Source: Hippopus hippopus | Taxonomy: Eukaryota; Mollusca; Bivalvia; Cardiida; Cardiidae | DNA length: 64,000 bases | Direction of reading: 5' to 3' | Assembly: GCA_946811185.2 (NCBI GenBank) | Contig: OX328113.1 | Coordinates: 17,072,521-17,136,520, forward strand | Shown: piece by piece, positions 11,980-22,249 of the stretch | Layout: each line of letters opens with the position of its first letter | Position numbering within the stretch: position 1 is the first letter of the stretch | The notes under the pieces: generated by a model | What the model was told of the DNA's origin: nothing | Seen by the model: only the letters and a program-made list of their open reading frames with translations | Databases searched by the model: none | Position numbers and translations under genes: made by a program

Positions 11980-13056
11980 GATGGCATATCAAATATCTGT
12001 TTGCTCTTTGTCGACAGTGCAGATCAAGATCAGGCTGCATAGAGCATGCAGTATGGTCTTTGATCAACACTGCTCGGCACTAAAGAAGTTTCACCGCCAA
12101 TAGCTTTGTTCATTTGCCGCAATATTACATTGTCAGAGCCTGAAAAGAGTGGAATTTATTTTTTGGCTCGGCGACAGAGTACACCCTTTCAGCGCCATAG
12201 GTGAAAACAGCGGCTTTTGCGGACGGCATAGATCAAGATCAGACTGCACAGAATGTGCAGTCTGATCTTTGATCTGTACAGTCCGCCATTACAGCCAAGT
12301 CTATAAGATGAAACTTCTTCCGAGTTTCTGTGGCTTATTTTTTTCAGACGTCGAAAGACGCCGGGTTTATTTTTTTTTCCGATGAAAGATTCAGGTATTA
12401 TCTTAATCCATAGGCTGCTAAGCGCGACTCACTGACCTTTTTGCGGACAGTGTGGATCAAGATCAGACTGCACAGAACGTGCAGTCTGATCTTGGATCTA
12501 CACTGTCCGATGAGGAGATATTTTTTTAGTCCAAAAAATAAGTTTGAAATAAGATTTTTCGGGTTTTTACTATTGGCTTGAAAGTTTTTGTTTAACTTAT
12601 TTAGCAGAATAAAGGTTAATCCTTAGAGCACCGATAAAAATCCAACAGGCATTTTGGGTCTAGAAATAAGACCTCACGAATTGCAACTTCATGGTTGCTT
12701 TTGTCTGCAGTGTTTCCGCAGCAAAGCGGACAGAGTAGATCTAAGATCAGACTGCACGTTTTGTGCAGTCCGATCTTGACTACACTGGCCGCAAAGGCAA
12801 CTAATGTTGTGAAAGGTGCTTCAAGTGTTAAACGCTGTTTCCACCCTTTTAGCGCCAAATAAATCCTAATAAGGACTTTTTCAATTAAGAAATAAGACCC
12901 GAATAATTGCGGTTTAAAGGTTACCATTGTCAAGAATGTCTTAGCAAAGCAGACAGTGTAGATCAGAGATCAGACTGCACGTTCTGTGCAGTCTAATCTT
13001 GATCTACACTGGCCGCAAAAGCAAGTAAAGTTGTGGAAGGTACTTTAAGAGTTAAA
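11980..13056. mobile_element. Cluster of A'-type and A-type hairpin MITEs
   Basis: Copies at about 11980-12180 (decayed), 12182-12365 (A'), 12620-12832 and 12843-13056 (A', reverse). Each has a GATCAGACTGCACGTTCTGT-type hairpin and AGCGCC ends. The full family A copy inside is listed separately. Confidence 0.7.
12403..12619 (+). mobile_element. Family A MITE (full length)
   Basis: TTAATCCATAGGCTGCTAAG start, ATTTAGCAGAATAAAGGTTAA end. Hairpin arms are nearly identical. Confidence 0.8.
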
Positions 13057-13427
13057 GTACCATGTATAGTACAGCTAGATTGATTAAGATTAGAGATAAG
13101 CAAAGCTTTATATCGGTTGTATCGTATCGGTAGATCTTTTTACAATACGATTATGATTATGAATTTGAATATTGTTATAATAAACAGTGCAAAATAGTTC
13201 AAGTAATTATTAAAAAGATAAATGAATAAGACTAAAAAAAATAAGCATTAAAATTGAATAGTGGTTTTATTTTCATTTATTGTTATACATGTGTGTGTGT
13301 GTAAATTGGTCATATCAAAACTGATAATAACAAAAGGACTTTAAACATGTCGGATGTTTTTGACTGGCTCGAGACGTAAGTATACCTGTAGACGTGTTGT
13401 ATTCAAAGTCATTAACATCCCTATTCC

Positions 13428-13661
13428 ACTGAGCGGTGATTCCGCCACGCTACGAAATTTTGTCAAAACGCCGTGAATAGTAGGAGAAACGGCAACAGCG
13501 CAGTAGAAACGCCTTGATCGTAGTAGAAGCTTCATGATTGCCACTTTAAAACTCCATTCCACTGAACGGATACTTCGCTACACTTCGAAATTTTAGTGAA
13601 AACAGCATGAAGCGTAGCAGGAACGGCGCAGTAGAAGCGCTTTGTTCGTGGTAGAAGCATA
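13428..13661. repeat. Two diverged tandem units of about 125 bp
   Basis: Both start ATTCCACTGARCGG, run through GAAATTTT and GCGCAGTAGAAGCG, and end GTAGAAGC. Similar GCGTAGTA/GTCGTAG phrases continue to about 14000, so a larger decayed element is likely. Confidence 0.5.
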
Positions 13662-14292
13662 TCGAAAGCCTTCTTGAAATTTACGTAGCGGGATCGCCCT
13701 GGGCTCGAAGCGCCACAAAAGCGTAGTAAACACAGCAGTATATCGTAGCCGCAGCGCGAGTACAGACTGTAACGTGGCGTAAGTGCAATGCAACATCCAA
13801 CCCTTTCAATCTACTGTTCATAACCGCAAGCTGGAGTGCAGCCACTGCAGCAATTCGATCCATTTTCTTCCAAGGTCGATGGTCAACTGCTGATATATAG
13901 AAACGTTCCGAAAGCGCAAAAGAAGCGCAGCTCCTGCGCATAGGTCGTAGCGAGGTCGCAGCAGCAACGTAGTAAGTCTGAAATCCGGTGCCGCAATGGA
14001 AGCGTAGTATTAGCACGGACAAACGAAATAGGGTATAGAACAGACAGTGGGACAAGCACCAAACTAGACGAACAGAGGGAATGACAAGTAAAAAACAATA
14101 TGGAAATTATACTGTATTGCCGCCCATACATCTATTCACTTGTATCTAGCCATTTGCTGCTTTCCCAAAAAGCGTCACCGAAAGAATGTTCGGATACCTC
14201 ACATGTATTTTTGTGTCCTGTACCTTATGTCTTGTTGATGACCAATATTTTACAAATATGTTTTTAAAATTGCATGCACAACATTTGAGGCA

Positions 14293-14535
14293 TGCTCCGT
14301 GAAAAGGGGGCTTAATGCATCTCCGTAATGTATGATATCAAGCAAGTCATCACATAATGATGGATCCATAAAATCCATTTTATCACACAACCGACTGCAT
14401 CATGAGGTAGACTGACATGCAGAAAATTCAAAGATAGCGAAAAAGTTAGGCACATGTGAGCCTGCGCGGACTACGCAGGCTGACATGGGTCGAAAGTTTT
14501 CGCAAATGCATTAAGCTTCCTTTTTACAGAGCATG
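14293..14535 (+). mobile_element. Family C MITE
   Basis: GCATGCTCCGTGAAAAGGGG start, GGATCCATAAAATCCATTTT, hairpin GCCTGCGCGGACTACGCAGG and an ACAGAGCATGGCT end. Confidence 0.7.
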
Positions 14536-14688
14536 GCTTATTTATTTGAGCCGTGCTTTGGCAAAAGGGGACTTGATGCATCTCGGTGATGTAAAGCTGG
14601 GTACAATTTCATCAAACCATTAGTCTCATTCTCAAGAATGTTCTAATTTTAAAAGTAACATAACTTCTGACTGGCTAAACCAATGGGC

Positions 14689-14936
14689 GGTGCTCCGTGA
14701 AAATTTAATGCGTCTGCAAAAAGTATCAATCTAGGACAGTCTGCGCATCCGTGCAGGATTACCTGGGTAGAATCTTTATTTTTGGTAAATTTTCTGAATG
14801 TCAAAATACCATTCTACATCAGGATTCATCTGGTTGTTAGACAAAATAGATTTTATGGTTCCATAATTCTGTGATGACTTGCTTTGTCTAATGCATCACT
14901 GAGATGCATTAAACCCTCTTTTGCCAGAGCATGTTT
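14689..14936 (-). mobile_element. Family C MITE, reverse orientation
   Basis: GGTGCTCCGTGAAAATTTAATG start with the hairpin first, then inverted GGTTCCATAATT and a CCCTCTTTTGCCAGAGCATG end. Confidence 0.6.
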
Positions 14937-14970
14937 TAAACGGTTAAGCTAAACCAAGTAGTTCAGCCAT

Positions 14971-15232
14971 TTGGCCTGCAACACGCGAAAAGGGGCATTC
15001 GGACATTTGCATAAAGTGTCGTCTCGGATCAGCCTGCGCAATCCGCGCAGGCTAATCCGAAACGACACTTTCCGTTTTTATGTAATTTTCTGTTTAGCGC
15101 AAGTCTACTGTAGCACAAAATCTAATGTAGTCGTAAAGTGCCACCTCGGATTAGCCTGCGCGGACTGCACAGACTGACCTAGGTCGATACTTTTTGCATA
15201 CGCAATAAACCCCTTTACACAGCGCATGACTC
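14971..15232. mobile_element. Chimera of a family B left part and a family C right end
   Basis: Left 200 bp is a good family B copy. At the shared GCCTGCGCGGACTGCACAG core it changes to the family C right arm (CCTAGGTCGATACTTTTTGC ... CAGCGCATGACTCA). Confidence 0.65.
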
Positions 15233-15352
15233 AAACCTACACTAAACTAAAATGTAGTTTAGTATTTATTTAGTAGTATTCACTACTTAGTAGTGAAGGT
15301 GTAATTTCGAATTATCCCTTGTTGAAAAATCAGGTTTTTTTCTTCCTTTCAG

Positions 15353-18300
15353 GAGACTTGGAATCCTAACTATCGGGTGCAAGTGTAGGATGTGCGGCTT
15401 TCACCACAAGATCCATTGGAGCGTCGTATCCGTGATTGTGAACATCATCGCCATCTGTTTGTTCACAACCGGAGTCGCTACGGCTCACTGGGCACAGAAG
15501 ACGAACAATGGCTACTCGGAGAACACCGGACTGTTTCAAGCCTGCGTCCAGCTGAACGACACGTGTTACGACACCCACATGTACTTTGATGGATATTCAC
15601 GTAAGTATGTTTAACTCTTGTTGTGATATATGACGTTGGGTGGACTCACAACCAGATGACCGGCTAGCTCAGTTGGTAGAGCTGCGGTACTAGTGTTCCG
15701 GGGGTCGTGGGTTCGAGTCCCACGTCGAGCACACTTTTCTCCCTTGATTTACTTCATTGGCGACGAGGTCAATTGGTGAACGCGGGTTAGCGGCACCGGT
15801 GGTCCATTGGGACCGGAGGAGGGAGTTGGTGACTCCAAGAAAATCAAGAGGGGGGAGGAGTGTTGTGATATATGACGTTGGGTGGATTCACGACCAGATG
15901 ACCGGCTAGCTCAGTTGGTAGAGTTGCGGTACTAGTGTTCCTGGGGTCGTGGGTTCGAGTCCCTCGTCGGGCACACTTTTCTCTCTTGATTTACTTCACT
16001 CTTACAGTGCAAAATACAGAGCTCTAAAAAAAGGGGTCTAGGTAAAATGGTTTTTTAACCCTTATCCTGCTATATAAATTAAATGAAACATTTAAACCGA
16101 TAGTAAAAACCCGATTGATAATAATTTGAATATAATTTTTTTGGAGAAAAATATCTCCTTATCGGACAATGTAGATCTAAGATCAGACTGCACGTTCTGT
16201 GCAGTCTGATCTTGATCTACACTTTCCACAAAAGGTCAGTGAATTGCGCCTAGCAATTTATGAGGATAACATTGTGGAAAAAGGATACATTGCTTGTTAC
16301 CAGCAATTTCTCCTATGCAAACCTTACTTTTAGAAGGCTTTTCCTGTCGACACCTTAAAAAATGAATTGCCAAATGGTAGAAACGTTCCCTATCCCCATA
16401 CATGGTGTTGCAAAACTTTTTTCGGCGTTGACGCGATTTACCCTTTACCGAACAATCCCGTGTTTTAACGACCCTCGATTTGAATTCACCTGAAAAAAAA
16501 AATTGTGGAAAAAAAGGGAAAATGCTGGCAATCAGCATGTTTTCCCTTTTCCACAATATTTTTTGTCGCTGAGACAAAAGGGGGCCCGATCAATCCCATT
16601 ATTTGGGTTACAGTTATTTTGTCGTTGGAAATGATTTAAGTTTGGACAAGTCTAAAGTTTTGTCGTTCGGTAAAGAGTTAAACAACTTGCCTTTTCACAT
16701 GTTAGGTGACATTAAGTGGCTATTTATAACCATACAGGGGAATATAAAGTAGAGATATACGATATCAAAATTTTGAAATGCATTCAAAATGCATTATAAA
16801 AAAGCTTTACCAACCTTTTGTTGAATGTCCTCTCATTTTCCACGAAGCACGTGACGTTCCGCCATTTTTTCAGTGACGTCATTTTGGAACATTCTGAAGT
16901 TACAGTTTATGCTGAAGAGCATGCTACGGTTGCTTACTCTATAGAAATGTACAAAACGAAACAAAAAATGACTATGTTTCCATTAGTTTTCGAGCAAACA
17001 CTTTGATTAAATCGGCGTTTTGAAATCATAATCGAAAGCTCCTAGTCTGCAAGCTCTCTGTAAGTAAAAATTAGACCCGTTCTGTACAATAATTAGCTTG
17101 CCACACGCGAAAATAGGTATTCGGACATTTGCTTAATATGTAGTCTCGGATCAGCCTGCGCAGTCCGCGCAGGCTAATCCGAGACGGCACTTTACGATTA
17201 CATTAGATTTTGTTCTTCAGTAGACTTGCGCAAAACAGAAAATTACATAAGAACGGAAAGTGTTGTTTCGGGTTAGCCTGCGCGGACTGCGCAGGCTGAT
17301 CCGAGACAACACTTTACGCAAATGTCCGAATGTCCCTTTTCGCGTGTTGCAAGCCAAACATAACGCCTGTAATACGATTTTTGGAGGTTGTTTTACCATT
17401 GCTACTTTAAACACAATTCTTTCCATGCTATACCGGCTACTTTCTCACATACACATCGTTGACATAATGTCAAACTCTGAGAGAAGAATTAATCCTGTCG
17501 TAGTGACAATCACCAATATGAGAGAAAAAAAAAAAAGAGCTGTGTGGGTTATTTGAACCAGCGACTTCCTGGCATGAAGTCCTATATGCTACCATCTACG
17601 TTACCGGGCTCGGCCTTATGAACGAATGCACTCTCCGTTCCTTCATAACTTAATTACAGCCAAAAAACGACATAAATCACAAAAGGAATTCTAAACGTAC
17701 AGGGCGACTAATCGAACAAAGACTATGACCGATGTTTTGGTAAAAGGGGGTGTAATGTATCTTGGCATTATACTTAGGAAGTCATACTAGTAGTACGGTT
17801 GTGGATCCATAGAACCAAGTTTATCTAGAACCGGCTAAAATCGTGAGGTAGAATGGTCCTAGGACATGCAGAAAATTAACTAAAAGCAAAATATTTTGAC
17901 CCGGGTCAGCCTGTGCGGATTGTCTATGCATTTTACAGATGCATAGACCCCCTTTTCACTGTGGTTTTTTAATACATAAGTGGAATCTTACCTTCGAATG
18001 ATTCTAGATCACATTATCTCATGGAAGTCGCTTTTAATAATACTTTATCTTTGTATGTTTTTTTTTTATTTTCAGAAAAGAGCTTGATAATCGGAAGTGC
18101 CATAGTTAACGTGTTCGCCTTAATTGGTTTCTATTTCTTCTTTGCTCTTGCCATGTTCTTTTTGTGTGGTCGAGAAACAGTTGGCTACTGGTGCCATGGT
18201 TACAGCTTATATCTCAGGTAAGTTAACCAATTATTGTCACTGTATACATCTGAACTCAATCTTTTGCAAACGTCTCTTAACCTCATGGAGCAGACGGCTT

Positions 18301-20631
18301 TTTGTATCATGCAGCAACTAAGTTTAAGCGTCATGCAGCACAATACATTGGTATCATGTTGCAACGAGCATTTTGCGTCACGATTCATGCAAGCCTTTTT
18401 GCACCATGCTGCACACGGCTTTCCACGTGATGCTGCACTGACTGCTTTTTGCGTCATGCAGTATCGAAGGTTTTTGCTTCACGCAGCCGGTTTTTTACGT
18501 CATGTTGCAGCAGGCCACTTTGAGAGACATATTGCAGCCGACTCTTTGGGTCATGATACAGACAGCTTTTTGCGTCATGCTGCACACGACTTTAAGCACC
18601 ATGCTGCAGCAGGCTTTTGCGTCCTGTTACAGACTACATTTTACGTCATTTTACACACTTTTTTGCATCATATTGCAGCCAGGTTATGTGTCTTGTAACA
18701 TACAATACTTTTAACATCTTGCTACACACAACTGTCTGCGTCATGTTGCAGGTCTCATTTTGCATTATGTTACAGATGACTTGATGCATCCAGTTTACAC
18801 AACGTATTGCGTAATGTTGCAACCGACTTATTTTGTCATGCAGCATCGTGTTGCAGCGGACTTTTTGCGTCATGCAGCACAGTGTCAAAGCAACCTTTTG
18901 CGTTATGTTGTCTGTGCCACATTGCAATCAGTAATTAATGCGTCAAGCAGCACACGACGTTTTTGGTCATTCTGTAGACGACTTTTTGCGTCATGTTATA
19001 CACGACTTCTTCCGTCATACTGAAGTACGCAGCTTTTAACGTCATCTTGCAGCCAAAGTTTTGCGCCATGTTGAAGCAAGCCACTATTAGCGTCATGCTA
19101 CACACGGCCTTTCGCTGACAACTTTTTGCGTCACGCTGCCGACAACTTTTCGCATCATGCAGTACTTACGGGTTCTTGCGGGTTTTTTCGTCATGCAACA
19201 TTCACCTTTGTGCGTCAGGTTGCAGCTGGGGTTTTTTTGCGTCATTTTATAAACTTTTTGATGTTTCATGCTTTACATAAGCTTTTGTGGCATTTTGCTT
19301 ACGTTCTTTTGTATATAGCAGCACTGACGGCTTCTTGCTACTTACAACTTTTTACATCATGTTGCGCAAAACTTTTGTGTCATGCTGCACACATCTTTTT
19401 TGCCCAAGATTTTTACATGAAGATGCACATGGCTTTTTGCGTCATTTGTACAATACTTTTTGCGTCATGCTGCACGCGACTTTTTGTCTCATGCAACAGA
19501 GGGCTGTTTGTCGTCATCCTGCCATACGAACTTTTGTGTCATGTTGCAGCGGACTTTTTGCGTCACTTTGCACACAGGACTTTTTACATCATGTTGCACA
19601 CAATTTTTTGCCCCATTTTGCAGTCAACCTTTTGCATCATGTACAGACGGTTACCATCCCAAAAATATATATATACACAATAATTCTGAAATTCATAATA
19701 CCTTCCTATGTTAGCGAATTGGACCTTTTGTTTATTTACAAGTCACACAATATCTATGTTGCAGTATACTAAGGTTTAAAATGCATGAAAACATAAGAAA
19801 ACAACATACGAGCAATTTTTTTTTGCCAAAGTGGTCTGCAAGACAATAGAAAGCGTCTGTATGTGGCAATGTGGTCAAAACTTATAATTTCTACTGAGAT
19901 AGTTTTGATAATGAATTATGCTGACACCAATGTTGCGGGTTATATATGTTTTTCCGCGGTTCAGGCCTATCCGTGGACAACTTTAATGCCCACTAGCGGC
20001 CAAAAGTGAACCATACCGGAGTCAATTGCATACAAATTCAATTCATAACATCTAAAAGTACTGATATAACTATGGGTCTGACAGTGTGTTACAGTACAGT
20101 CTGTCAAAAATTCGATCGCTCGCAGAAAGAAAAAAGCTTAAAGCTAGAAATAAGTTATCAACTTTTGTTCTAGTTTTACAATAAAATTTTATGCCAGCGA
20201 CTAATTGCACTGTAACGCATTATAAGACTCAAGTTAATATCTATTCTTTTAAATATTTTGGATTAGATTTGGATGCAATTTGACTCCCAAACCGTTTACA
20301 TTTAGCAGTCAGTACGCCTTTAAGCAAATCTTGTTTACCTTTCTTTCGTTTTCCAGGAATATTTGCTATCACCGGTACAGTTATCTATGCAGTAACAATC
20401 AAGTCCCTGAACTATTCCCTAAGTTGGTCCTTTATACTAGCAGTACTTGGGTTTTGTGTGAACATTTCGGCGGGAGTTCTTATGTGTGTTGGGCGAAATA
20501 TCAGTACGAAAAAACGGCGGAAGAAAAAGAAGCCCCGTCCAGTTACCGGGTCGGAAATTGAGGAGGTGGAGATGGCGGATACGGAAACGACGCATAAAAA
20601 AGTGTGGGAAGCTTCTTCGGCAATGCCTTAA
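15353..20631 (+). CDS. Claudin-family four-transmembrane protein gene, three coding exons, frame broken in exon 2
   Basis: Membrane protein of the claudin/PMP22 class, expected at the plasma membrane or cell junctions. Exon 1 codes TM1 (about residues 11-31) and an extracellular loop with the claudin signature: W34, GLF at 47-49, C52 and C59. Exon 2 codes TM2. Exon 3 codes TM3 (starting GIFAITGTVIYA), a short loop, TM4 and a basic tail (KKRRKKKKPRP). Introns are 15601-18075 and 18218-20356, both GTAAGT to CAG. Exons 1 and 2 join in frame (phase 1). The three exons sum to 628 nt, one more than a multiple of three; without that base the product is 208 aa, a normal claudin size. An acceptor at 15351-15352 and an open frame upstream of ATG 15390 mean a 5' exon may exist and the start is not certain. 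The subfamily cannot be assigned; vertebrate-type junction function is inference only. Confidence 0.8.
15390..15600 (+). CDS. Claudin-like gene, first recognised coding exon
   Basis: Seventy codons plus one base, ending at donor CAC|GTAAGT. The exon proper begins at 15353, after a pyrimidine tract and CAG. The frame stays open for 12 codons upstream of this ATG, so initiation may be in an earlier exon that I cannot identify. The encoded loop has the claudin W...GLF..C......C pattern, with Phe where most claudins have Trp. Confidence 0.8.
15619..15756 (+). repeat. Left terminal direct repeat of the TRIM-like element
   Basis: Starts TGTTGTGATATATGACG and ends TTTACTTCA. Contains the tRNA-like segment at about 15658-15731. 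Confidence 0.7.
15665..15737 (+). promoter_or_regulatory. Internal Pol III promoter (A and B boxes) with T-run terminator in the left repeat
   Basis: A box TAGCTCAGTTGG at 15665-15676 and B box GGTTCGAGTCC at 15710-15720, followed by CTTTTC at about 15733-15738. D and T stems pair fully, but the anticodon stem does not pair and the acceptor stem has two mismatches. This is therefore a tRNA-derived promoter, not a tRNA gene. The same boxes occur in the right repeat at about 15906-15917 and 15952-15962. Confidence 0.65.
15861..15998 (+). repeat. Right terminal direct repeat of the TRIM-like element
   Basis: Same length and ends as the left repeat, with about seven substitutions, several of them C/T or A/G transitions. 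The tRNA-like acceptor stem pairs slightly better here than in the left copy. Confidence 0.7.
16055..16255 (-). mobile_element. Family A MITE, reverse, right end worn
   Basis: TTAACCCTTATCCTGCTA start and the normal hairpin. The distal GGGTTAA is lost. It lies in claudin intron 1. Confidence 0.7.
16480..16690 (-). mobile_element. Family D MITE
   Basis: Hairpin GGGAAAATGCTGGCAATCAG at 16515-16560. Ends near GTTCGGTAAAGAGTTAA at 16680. Confidence 0.6.
17094..17358. mobile_element. Family B MITE in claudin intron 1
   Basis: Terminal repeats AGCTTGCCACACGCGAAAA / TTTTCGCGTGTTGCAAGC with both hairpin blocks present. Confidence 0.75.
17737..17970 (+). mobile_element. Family C MITE with shortened hairpin
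   Basis: GGTAAAAGGGGGTGTAATG start, GTGGATCCATAGAACCA middle. The second hairpin arm is partly lost after GCCTGTGCGGATTG. Confidence 0.6.
18076..18217 (+). CDS. Claudin-like gene, coding exon 2 (TM2; contains a +1 frame break)
   Basis: The acceptor is a T-rich tract with TTTTCAG and the donor is CTCAG|GTAAGT. Read in phase from exon 1 it gives a clear TM2 (KSLIIGSAIVNVFALIGFYF...). In that frame the exon ends with two spare bases, while exon 3 needs one. The +1 frame over the last third reads ATGAMVTAYIS and ends in exactly the phase that joins to GIFAITG. The best explanation is one extra base between about 18155 and 18178, in the T5 run or the AAA at 18175-18177. Confidence 0.75.
18285..19655. 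repeat. Degenerate minisatellite of about 23-24 bp in claudin intron 2
   Basis: Repeats of the form GACTTTTTGCGTCATGCTGCACA over about 1.4 kb, with variable spacing. Frames of up to 185 codons run through it because the unit rarely makes stops. They carry no domain. Confidence 0.75.
19986..20125. repeat. Dispersed repeat, copy 1
   Basis: Shares ACTAGCGGCCAAAAGT, then TGTGTTACAGTACAGTCTGT and a GTCGCT-like block with 60806-60950. No terminal structure visible. Confidence 0.45.
20357..20631 (+). CDS. Claudin-like gene, coding exon 3 (TM3, TM4, cytoplasmic tail, stop)
   Basis: The acceptor is a long pyrimidine tract ending TTTTCCAG. The frame gives two hydrophobic helices (GIFAITGTVIYAVTI and SWSFILAVLGFCVNISAGVL), then a lysine/arginine-rich stretch and an acidic tail ending SSAMP-stop. 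The stop TAA at 20629-20631 is part of the TTAA (20628-20631) that opens a family D MITE, so the present C terminus is set by that insertion. Confidence 0.8.
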
Positions 20632-21042
20632 CTCTTTACTAGACAACAAAAATTCTAGAACTGTCTAAATTGAAAGCGTTTGCAGACGACAAGGTAAATG
20701 TAACTCAAAAATTAAAATTTGTTTTTGAAAGAGTAGGTAACATGCTATACCAGCGTTTTTTCACTTTTCCTCAATGTTTTTAAAAGTCTTCTTCTTTAGG
20801 GTCGTTAACCCTTATCCTGCTAAATAAGTTAAATAAAACTTTTAAACCGATAGTAAAAAACCGAATAATGTTATTTCAAACTTATTTTTTGAAGAAAAAA
20901 TACCTTCTGATCGGACAGTGTAGATCCAAGATCAGACTGCACGTTCTGTGCAGTCTGATCTTGATCTATACTGTCCGCAAAAGGTCAGTGAGTCTTGCTT
21001 AGCAGCCCAAGGGTTGAAACACGGAATCGTTGATAATGGGTT
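20628..21042 (+). mobile_element. Family D MITE at the claudin stop codon, split by a family A MITE
   Basis: Begins TTAACTCTTTACTAGAC; its TTAA supplies the claudin stop. A decayed hairpin follows. At GGTCGTTAA it is interrupted by the A copy (20805-21016) and resumes as TTGAAACACGGAATCGTTGA, matching the D consensus GTTAAAACTCGGGATTGTT. Confidence 0.65.
20805..21016 (-). mobile_element. Family A MITE nested in family D
   Basis: TTAACCCTTATCCTGCTAAA start, CAGCCCAAGGGTTGA end, near-perfect hairpin between. Confidence 0.75.
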
Positions 21043-21262
21043 TTAAAAGATAAAAGACGTTTCGACTTACCTGTTTGATAATGAAAATGATGTTGACAAT
21101 GATGATAGTAATGATGATCTCAAAGTGCGGACAGTGCATGATAAAGTAATTGAAATTGGGGTATTTCACTAAAAGTTTCTATTTGTTGTACATTGATATC
21201 CGTCCATCGCTTTTTCTGTTAGTTTGTTTGTTTGTTTGTTGTTTGTTTTTTGTTTTAATATA

Positions 21263-21440
21263 GGTCATTCTTTGACAAAAAGGAATTTCATGCATCTCAG
21301 ATTTGCATTATACCATATATAGAATAAAATTTACAAATAGCAATAAGTTTCGACCCGTCAACCTGCGCGGACTACGCAGGCTGACACGAGTAGATACCTA
21401 TTGCAGATGGATTAAACACTCTTTCAAAAGATCATGGAGC
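21263..21440 (+). mobile_element. Family C MITE, internally shortened
   Basis: TTCATGCATCTCAGATTTGC start. The middle GGATCC block is deleted. Hairpin CCTGCGCGGACTACGCAGG is intact. Confidence 0.55.
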
Positions 21441-21765
21441 ATATATGTATCTTTACATATCTTTTCTTTTTTGAGTACATGTTTTTATTTTAGCGCCCTC
21501 GAAAAACTATTTTTATTTGAATAAGAAGAATGAATGAACATATACATGAAGAAGTAAAACAAAAGAAAAACTAAAATTTACTCGGTCAGTAGTGGTCCAA
21601 ATTACCAAGAAGTTGTTGTAAATTTGAAATAAAAAATACCACATACTTATCAAAATGACACAGGAACAGTATTTAAAAATAGAAAAATAATTACAAAAAA
21701 AAGGTTTGGATTTGATATTTTAGTAAAATTAGGCGGGAGGAGAAATTGCTCTCCCTTTTTCCGTA

Positions 21766-22022
21766 GGTCCTGCGTGACTCAGTGGTAAAGTATAGGACAT
21801 GTAACCTGGGGCCACGGGTTCGAGCCTCTGCGCAGGCTGAATTGGGCCGAATCCTTTTGCTATCAGTCAATTTTCGGCATACCAAAGGACCAGTCTACCT
21901 CATGATTTAGTCGGTTGTTAGATAAAGTGGATTTTATGGATCCCTAATAATGAGGTATCTTGCTTTGTACAATGAATGAAGGAGATGCATTAAGCCCCCT
22001 TTTGCCAGGGCGTAGCTCATAA
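21766..22022 (-). mobile_element. Family C MITE half joined to a tRNA-like segment
   Basis: From 21836 on this matches the family C half that ends CAGGGCGTAGCTC. Its left part runs directly into a tRNA-like stretch (TGACTCAGTGGTAAAG ... CACGGGTTCGAGCC). The junction lies in the shared TGCGCAGGCTGA core. Confidence 0.5.
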
Positions 22023-22249
22023 TTGTACTGTTGTGAACCAAGATTGTTTGCGTTGCTTGTATGCCAGGAGATCGAAAATTCTCGTAAATAGCGTTCGTTG
22101 TATGTTATAGACCAGAATGCACTTTCTCAGGTCTGATCTTGGTTTGCATCAACATAATTTGTAAACCAATTAAGTTAAGTATTCTGAAGCTTGCAATTTA
22201 GTCGTTTTTTTTTTTTTCCGCCGAATTTTCTCGGTACATTTCGCAATTG

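Larger units (their letters stand above)
15619..15998 (+). mobile_element. TRIM-like miniature LTR retrotransposon with tRNA-like LTRs
   Basis: Two 138-bp direct repeats (15619-15756 and 15861-15998) begin TG and end CA. They flank a 104-bp core that starts TTGGCGACGAGGTC (a TGG-type primer-binding site one base after the repeat) and ends in a purine tract (AAGAGGGGGGAGGAG) touching the second repeat. CTCT lies on both outer sides (15615-15618 and 15999-16002) as a target duplication. No coding capacity. The repeats differ at about seven positions. It sits 18 bp inside claudin intron 1. Alternatively, this is a tandem tRNA-SINE, but that would not explain the primer-site and purine-tract positions. 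Confidence 0.7.

Noticed and set aside
15658..15732. tRNA gene
   Set aside because: A and B boxes and T arm are good, but the anticodon stem does not pair and the acceptor stem has mismatches. It is a tRNA-derived promoter in a repeat.
18200..19772. Long Cys/His-rich frames (up to 185 codons)
   Set aside because: Translations of the 23-24 bp minisatellite within the claudin intron. Cysteine spacing follows the repeat, not a zinc-finger pattern.
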